Source: Lasiosphaeris hirsuta (taxonomy: Eukaryota > Ascomycota > Sordariomycetes > Sordariales > Lasiosphaeriaceae). Taken from it: a stretch of 64,000 bases of DNA. The stretch's first letter is position 1, and each line of letters opens with the position of its first letter. The DNA is taken from the NCBI GenBank assembly GCA_030549175.1, contig JAUKUA010000004.1, positions 496,001 through 560,000 on the forward strand, in the 5' to 3' direction. A program made the translations under genes and the position numbers. Below, piece after piece: positions 58,673-64,000 of this stretch. The notes beneath the pieces were generated by a model. It searched no databases. It saw nothing but the letters and a program-made list of their open reading frames with translations, and was not told where the DNA came from.

Positions 58673-60556
58673 AGAAAGATCGAGCAGAGGGAGGACTGTG
58701 GAAGGATAACCTCTCACCCTCCTTGCGGCACAGCCGAGTAAATAAAACGTCCTGATGGCAGGGACTGAGAGAGATAGGAATAAAGTAAAATCTGCCAGGA
58801 AGATCGACTGAGAGTCGAGGAGGGAGAGCAATGGTGACAAGGTTTTGCCCCAGTTATGGTATCGGCTGTAAATGTGAAAACCAGAGCGAGTGAGTTGAGC
58901 AGGCTGAGTGGGACGGGCAGTAGATGGGCACAGGCAGGTTCCGGAGAGTAAACACGCCGAAGCAGCACGCTGGTGCTTGTCTTGGGGTCAACAAGCGGAG
59001 CAGAGCGGGAGCAGCGTGTCCGTCTCAAGGTCAACATGCCGTGCAGCCCCGGGGGACAGCACCGGAGCAGCCTCGGCGTGCCGCAAATAACCCAGATTAT
59101 GTCAAAGTCCATGGGCAGAAACGAAACTGTAAATCTTGGAGGTACCTTTTAAGTCGGGAAAGTTCAAGAGCCAATAAATTAGGATCAGTGGCAGCTGACC
59201 TTTGTGACCAACGCTAACTGGACAGCTACTGCAATGGTGTGTGAGGAAAGGGGTAAAGGTAGGCAGGCATAGATGTCCAAGCCAGTGGCTGAGAGCAGAT
59301 AACCAAGACTTAGGACCGGGGCTATATAACCGTGGTCTGGGAGCAACTTGCAAACAACGGTGGCAAGTAAACAAGAGACACTCAGGAAGGGGTGGGGAGA
59401 GGGGAGGTGACGCTTGCCCGAGGACGAGGATCTGAGGGTGATGGGATCCTCAGACCGGGACCCAGCCCGGGCAGGCAACTAACTAAAGTAAATCACGTAA
59501 AGCCCAGGTAAAACATATGTCAAGAAGGGAATGAAGAGCTACTTCTACCCATATTCTTTTATGGTGGGCTGGGGAAGGGTTGAAGGAATTTGACATTGAG
59601 TATTAAAATGAATCAGAACTTGAACTCACCCGCGGTTCGATAAGAATAGCTCCCTGAGGACGCCAGATAAGGATGGGGAGGTGGTGCTTAGGTCGTCGGA
59701 AGCTTCTATCGCATAAAGGTGGTACAAAGGAGATGCTCAGTGGAAATGCGGCTCAAAGAGCTTTCGCCCTGTAGCTGATGACAATGACGGGAGGTTCAGC
59801 TTGGACGAAAGGGGTGCTGCTTGGGTGCTCAATTGGCGAACAGTGCTGAGAATCGCAAAATGTGAAGTTGTGTGGGCAGGTGCAACTGGGGAGACGCGAC
59901 TTTAGGTGACCAAATTCACGTCATCACGCGTCAAGCTAGCTGGAATTAGGTTTGACAAAGCTCATCCAGGCACTTGAGGTGCTACCTGGGGCTGGCAGTG
60001 GGTCCTGGCACGAGCTTAGGCCAATTTCGCCTTTGATATCACTAACGAAGTTAGTCGCATCCTGAAAGTGACAAGTCCTTTCTAGAAGTGCATGTTGGGG
60101 TCAGGGGTGCTGCACTGATGCTGGGATAATCACTCGTCGTCCGTAGCAGTATCGAAGACTTATCCCGGTCTACAGTCATGACCTTTCGTCAACCTCGCGA
60201 AGTTTTGTGCCTCTCAGACAGTAGCTTTCGGCTGTTTACAATCTTCTTACTTCTGATGAAATACAATTGTCGCTCTAAAGGGGCTCTGTGTAATTGAGTG
60301 CGAGGTGACAAGTGAGTGATCAATGCCGGTGGCAGTCGGAGTTTGCTAATGGATGCCGCGCCGCCCGGAGATCCGGGGACGGGCAAGCCAGGCCCGGGCC
60401 ACGGCTTATCATCTTCTACAACCCTAACCCTTATGAATCCGGCAGCACCCAAACGCCGTCACATCGCGGATCCAACCCTATCCACTGAACCGCAAACTCG
60501 ACGGCAACAACCACAGACGATCGTACTGGCAACCCACACACAGCGAATCTGGCGCA

Positions 60557-61565
60557 ATGTCTCATATGACCAACCCGCTGGCCACGCCAAACCAGCTATA
60601 CAAGCGACGCTCCTTCAGCTCGCTCCCGACCGAACTCCAAGACGCCATTTTCTTCTCGGCGCAATGCCTTACACAAGCTGCCGGCATCCTTCTCCAGCTG
60701 CCCCAATCCGCCACCGCCCAAGCCAATGTCGTACTAGCAAGGTACTGGCTTGTCGAGCCCTTCATGTCCCGTGAATTTAACGTATGCGCCCTCCCCTCCC
60801 CCCAACCAACACCGACTGACCGCTTGCCAGGACGTCTCCGCCGCCGCCATCTACCTCATCGCCAAAGTCGGGCCCTCGCCACGCTCCCCACGCGACATCT
60901 CCAACGTATACGCCTACCTCCTCTCTCCAAACTCATCCTTCTTCCGCGCCCCCACCAGTCCGCCGCCCGTCAATGACCCGAGCACCTACTTCCTCTCCGA
61001 CGTCGCCTACCAAACCTTCCACAACCGCGTACTCGCCATAGAGGCACGTATCCTCTACGCCCTCAGCTTCAACACGCACGTCTCGCTGCCACATCCCCTC
61101 GCCATCACTTATTTGCAAGCGCTCGACTTTTTGGGGGCGCGTAAGGAGACGGTTTCGAAAAGGGTTGTCGAGTACCTGAACACTGCGCTGCTGTCGCCGC
61201 AGATGCTGTATCTGACCAGCCAGCCGAATGCGCTGGCTGTTGCGGCGATATATAATGCGGCCAAGGATCTGGGGGCCAAGATGCCTGAGTACGAGTGGTG
61301 GGAGGTGTTTGACGTTGATCGTGAGGAGTTGGGCTTTTTGGTTGTTGGGATGCGCAGTGTGGACGGCTGGGCAAGGAAGATGCGCGAGGATGTGCCAGGG
61401 ATGAAGGAGGGGATGATTACGAGGAGGATGATTGAGGACGAGATGAAGAAGAGAGGGTTGCAGATTAGGAATGGGCACGGTATTGAAGAGGAGAGTCTGG
61501 ATGCCGAGGCAGAGCTGGCGAGGAAGATGGATGAGAAGATTGCGCAGATGGAGGCTGGCGCTTGA
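60557..61565 (+). CDS. Cyclin-L-like cyclin-box protein, 319 aa
   Basis: Two exons: 60557-60781 and 60831-61565. The first cyclin box starts with SLPTELQDAIFFSAQCLTQA, then GILLQLPQSATAQANVVLAR and DVSAAAIYLIAKVGPSPRSP, RDISNVYAYL. It resembles transcription and splicing cyclins of the L/K type (the GILLxLPQ block and RDI/RDV-N-V motif) rather than cell-cycle cyclins. Two cyclin folds are followed by a charged C-terminal tail rich in Glu, Lys and Met (about residues 265-319). The usual Arg-Ser-rich tail of animal cyclin L is absent. The partner is probably a CDK acting in transcription or splicing; that is inference from the family. Confidence 0.88.
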
Positions 61566-61787
61566 GGGCCGAGTGGCTTGGTTTACTACTCAGCACCTGT
61601 CTGGGGATGCTGCGATCCTGGAGCGAGTGATCCTTTACTGCCCAAGCTCCATCCTCGATGACCTCAATCTTACTCTAAGTCATTCCTGGCCCAAAAAGAG
61701 ACGCCAGCTTCTATCCGAAGTGCATCAAAAAAGCAGCATGGTAAATGGACAACGACAAAAGGATAACAAACACGATTTTAGACAAGG
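61566..61787. other. Short region between the cyclin gene and the 5S rRNA gene
   Basis: This holds the cyclin 3' UTR and the downstream flank of the minus-strand 5S gene. No other feature was seen. Confidence 0.5.
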
Positions 61788-61793
61788 AAAAAA
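61788..61793 (-). terminator. RNA polymerase III terminator of the 5S rRNA gene
   Basis: Six A residues on the plus strand form a T6 run on the coding strand, 5 nt after the 5S 3' end, which is a normal polymerase III stop. Confidence 0.8.
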
Positions 61794-61798
61794 TAAAG

Positions 61799-61918
61799 AA
61801 CATACAACACCAGGGATTCGCTGGTCGTCACCGACCCAACTACTAGTCTGGCCCTCACTGGCTTATCTATGGGAGAGCGGACGGGATCCCGAGTTTTCCA
61901 GTAGGTATGGTCGTATGT
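61799..61918 (-). rRNA. 5S ribosomal RNA gene (dispersed copy)
   Basis: The minus strand starts ACATACGACC and ends GTTGTATGTT, 120 nt in total. It contains the expected internal blocks ACTCGGGATCCCGTCCGCTC, GCCAGTGAGGGCCAGACTAG and GACGACCAGCGAATCCCTGG. The two ends pair to form helix I. By eye it is nearly identical to the Neurospora-type 5S sequence, with a C-to-T difference near position 16. In many filamentous ascomycetes 5S genes are single dispersed copies rather than part of the rDNA repeat, as here. It begins right after a TGA that ends a minus-strand coding relic. Confidence 0.97.
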
Positions 61919-62040
61919 ATCAGTTGGCGCTGGGAATCCAGGCCATGTTGCCCTTGTCGAGAAGGAGCTTACACCATTCCACAAACGGGGGTGCTGACTT
62001 GGGAACAGCTTCTTCCTCGACATCCTCATCATTGTAAGCC
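61919..62040 (-). pseudogene. C-terminal coding relic next to the 5S gene (family unknown)
   Basis: The minus-strand frame NDEDVEEEAVPKSAPPFVEW, continuing to MAWIPSAN, ends in TGA at 61921-61919, directly before the 5S start. It begins just after an acceptor-like sequence (GTTAG). The same sequence exists in diverged inverted form near 63565-63630, where the frame is broken. No domain is recognised. It may be the last exon of a duplicated gene. Confidence 0.45.
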
Positions 62041-62125
62041 TAACAGCCTAAAGTGTCCCAGCCTATGGAGCTGAAGTCAGTAGGGTACTCCCCGTAGCTC
62101 TATGGAAACGTGAGAAGCATCTGAG
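61960..62125 (-). repeat. Diverged inverted repeat, copy A
   Basis: Read on the minus strand, this matches the plus strand at about 63480-63630 over about 150 bp. Shared blocks include TTTCTCAC/TTCTCAC, AGAGCTA, TACCCTA-TGACTT, GAAGAAGCTGT and CCCAAGTCAGCACCC. Many differences are C/T or G/A transitions. Confidence 0.75.
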
Positions 62126-62428
62126 CCAGGTTTGGATTGTACAACCTAAATTATATTTCCCTATCGAGCTGACTACCATGAATATCAGCTAGTTTGCCAA
62201 TTACACACAGCACTCGCCTTCAGTTGGCAGAGTGGTGTAAGCCATTGCACCAAACACGACACGATCGCGTCGTGATTTACATGCGACTAATATTACAATG
62301 AGCAGAATATGTAGAGACTTCCGGAATGTGTTCCCTCAACTCCCGCATCGGCAAATATGCACCAGCGACTGAATAGGGCGATGCTGGGCCGCCAGTTGAC
62401 ACTGCAGCATATTAAACACCCGTTCCTA
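62126..62428. other. Region between inverted repeat A and the dynamin relic; nothing recognised
   Basis: This 303-bp stretch contains no recognisable gene, RNA or repeat. Confidence 0.4.
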
Positions 62429-62885
62429 CTCAATTCTTGAAGATCTTCTCAGTTGCCTCCTCCAAACCCTCGATCTCGGACCGCAGACGCAGTCTCTCCC
62501 GTCTTGTGGCTGCGTCCTCGCCGGCGATGAGGTCAAGCTTCATATCGTCCATAGTCGAGATGAACTCGGGAGTGAGCGAGCACCTTCAGCGGGCTCTCGC
62601 TTCCTTCAAGAAGGAAGTGCTCAATCACATGTCGGCAGATCACGTCCACGAATCTCTTGCGCGAGACTTTGTAATAGCTCCTCAAGATATCGTGGAGATC
62701 CACCACAACCTGATTCGTGTTTCCCTTCGAGTTGTTTTTGATGTCACGTTCCGCCCCGACTTTCTGCAAATTCGCGGTGAAATAGTGATTGCAGGTTGAG
62801 GGCCGCATGTTGAGCTCGATACCAAGGAGAAGCTTGGTGTGTTCGATAGCCTGATAATAGGCCTTTAGTGTGAAGTAAATACATA
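62429..62885 (-). pseudogene. Dynamin-like GTPase C-terminal (GED) relic with 4-bp duplication frameshift
   Basis: The minus-strand frame AYYQAIEHTKLLLGIELNMR, then CNHYFTANLQKVG, then VVVDLHDILRSYYKVSRKRF and VIEHFLLEGSESPLKVL matches the stalk end and GTPase effector domain of fungal dynamin-like (Mx/Vps1-type) proteins. The expected continuation is present but in another frame (TPEFISTMDDMKLDLIAGED, ending FKN and TGA at 62431-62429). The shift coincides with a 4-bp tandem duplication (GAGC twice at 62574-62581 on the plus strand). The G domain and most of the stalk are missing upstream; similarity fades at about 62885. The gene is both truncated and frameshifted. Confidence 0.8.
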
Positions 62886-63479
62886 TATCACCGTGAAGAC
62901 CCGGATGGAATAACTAGAGAAAAAAAAGATTGTCCAAGCCTAGGAAGTTGGAGGTGGGGTAGGTTCGAGGTAAAAGAGAGCCCGGGTGGTAGGAAACGTG
63001 GAATGGTGGACCTAGCATGAAAGGTAGACAGAGAGGTACCTACCTAGGTTCCTGCCTAAATAAAAAGGCCAACTGGGTGGGAAGATTTTGTGTTTGATGG
63101 CCTGGATTCGTGGTTGGACGTGGGGCTTACATACACTCCGACCTTAACTTATTTATTAGCGTGGTGCGTGACGGCAGGGCTCTGGCTGCGTTTTGCATGC
63201 CGTTTTGTTTATGGATCGAGTGCGAAGCCAGTTTAATCAACTCCGACCAAGCCGAGAAACCAAACGGAAAGGTTTAGAAAGCAGGCTTCCGTTCATGGCG
63301 TGTGACACAATAACTCTTGCCGCCACCCCTGAAATTGTCGCCCAAGGATTGGAGCTGCGTTTGCACAAAGCATTCGGTTGGCCTGTTCCATTCTCGAGAC
63401 GAGAACGACTGTTTGCACTTCTCGCTAGGTAAGAAATTCTTCGTCCCAGACCCCTCCTCGGCTGGTCATTAAACGCTTC

Positions 63480-63630
63480 ATTTCTCACATTTCCCTAGAG
63501 CTATAGAGAATAGTTTACCCTATTGACTTTAACTCCACGGCTTAAGATAGCTCATACTCTTAGGTTTGTAACATTGAGAACGTCCGAGAAGAAGCTGTAC
63601 CCAAGTCAGCACCCACGTTTGGGGCCTTTG
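63480..63630 (+). repeat. Diverged inverted repeat, copy B
   Basis: This is the partner of the copy at 61960-62125 in opposite orientation, about 1.36 kb away. Relative to copy A it carries several C-to-T and G-to-A changes (for example ACTGACTTCAG in A against ATTGACTTTAA here), and its reading frame is lost after GAAGAAGCTGTACCCAAGTC. Confidence 0.75.
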
Positions 63631-63952
63631 TGGGGAAGTCATGGCACGTTAACAAACAAACCAGGATTGGATTGTGATGGGTTTGGTTTCTCTTCAAGTT
63701 CAGGAACTTCGGCTGCGCGACAAGTCAAAAGAAACATGGTACAAGACAAAGTGGCAAGTATTGAACCCAGACCTCATGTATAAGAATCTCCGAAAACCAA
63801 TAACCACTATCTCTACAGGTGCACCCAGCCGACACGGCTCCGAAACTCGTGCCGTCGTCATTCCCTTCAATCAAGCAAACAGGCAAGCAACAAAGCAAGC
63901 AATTGCAACCCGACCAACCAAGAAACCGCTTAAACCCCCACCAGCCAACCTC

Positions 63953-63961
63953 ATATATATA
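63953..63961 (+). promoter_or_regulatory. Possible TATA element at the window end
   Basis: An alternating TATATATA tract is followed by pyrimidine-containing sequence and AC-rich leader-like sequence up to the window end, suggesting a promoter for an unseen gene to the right. Speculative. Confidence 0.3.
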
Positions 63962-64000
63962 GAGGGCCTCTCATAGACACATACAACACCTACATCCAAA

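Larger units (their letters stand above)
58089..60556. other. Intergenic region (2.5 kb) between the SLIP-GC-like and cyclin genes, with degenerate phased repeats
   Basis: The two genes diverge, so this holds both promoters. I see no intact gene. It contains two clusters of ~11-bp degenerate repeats (58475-58556 and 58621-58672), and a CTATATAA element near 59320-59329 with no gene evident downstream. Confidence 0.5.
62886..64000. other. Right end of the window; no intact gene seen
   Basis: Apart from the second inverted-repeat copy, I see no recognised gene. The plus-strand frame 63193-63432 has no domain. The last 60 bp contain a TATA-like tract and may be the promoter of a plus-strand gene beyond the window. 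Confidence 0.45.

Noticed and set aside
59090..59620. Possible LTR-like segment with a CTATATAA element
   Set aside because: No matching second copy, no terminal inverted dinucleotides with target duplication and no retroelement genes were found nearby.
1..64000. CRISPR arrays, insertion sequences of bacterial type, operons
   Set aside because: The introns, protein families and 5S gene show a fungal nuclear genome; no regularly spaced identical repeats with unique spacers were seen.

Overview
This window comes from a filamentous ascomycete, most likely a Sordariomycete. The genes carry short (about 50-135 nt) GT-AG introns. The proteins match fungal families: a Zn2Cys6 regulator, a cytochrome-b5-fused delta-9 desaturase, HET-domain and dynamin relics. 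A dispersed 120-nt 5S rRNA gene is nearly identical to the Neurospora type as I recall it. A Fot1/pogo transposon is broken by TGG-to-TAG changes of the kind left by repeat-induced point mutation (RIP). I find 17 intact protein-coding genes, one 5S rRNA gene, one DNA transposon and three gene relics.

Layout. 1-9.2 kb: a Zn2Cys6 transcription factor (+), proteasome subunit alpha-5 (-) and gamma-tubulin complex component 2 (+). 9.4-11.3 kb: a complete Fot1-type element with terminal inverted repeats, a TA target duplication and a dead transposase. 11.3-12.6 kb: an unresolved stretch. 12.6-15.8 kb: a multi-KH RNA-binding protein (-). 15.8-18.7 kb: gene-free. 18.7-26 kb: a large disordered nuclear-type protein (-), a Sdt1/Phm8-type nucleotidase (+), Mediator subunit Med21 (-), the mitochondrial Rrg7-type protein (+) and a small coiled-coil protein (-). 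26.9-30.2 kb: mitochondrial Lon protease (+). 30.2-35.2 kb: about 5 kb without a gene, ending at an atypical protein kinase (+, 35.2-38 kb). 40.4-42.1 kb: delta-9 fatty acid desaturase (+). 42.8-43.3 kb: HET-domain relic. 44.3-53.7 kb: an Mtr10/transportin-SR importin (-), SmE (+), 5-formyltetrahydrofolate cyclo-ligase (-) and an OPT transporter (+). 54.5-58.1 kb: a large nuclear-type GTPase resembling SLIP-GC (-). 60.6-61.6 kb: a cyclin-L-like protein (+). 61.8-63.7 kb: a 5S rRNA gene, a pair of diverged inverted repeats, and the C-terminal stump of a dynamin-like GTPase broken by a 4-bp duplication.

Most genes are unrelated housekeeping genes: proteasome, spindle pole, transcription, splicing, nuclear import, mitochondrial proteolysis, one-carbon and lipid metabolism. 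They lie in divergent or convergent pairs with no operon-like logic. The accessory part is 42-44 kb and 54-64 kb: HET relic, intact SLIP-GC-like GTPase, dynamin stump, degenerate phased repeats, palindrome and inverted repeats. This is the best place to look for a poorly described system, possibly a nonself-recognition or genome-defence locus, but that is inference.

CDS entries give the full span from start codon to stop codon; exon limits are in the evidence text. They were set by joining reading frames at GT-AG borders, and every joined CDS has a length divisible by three.
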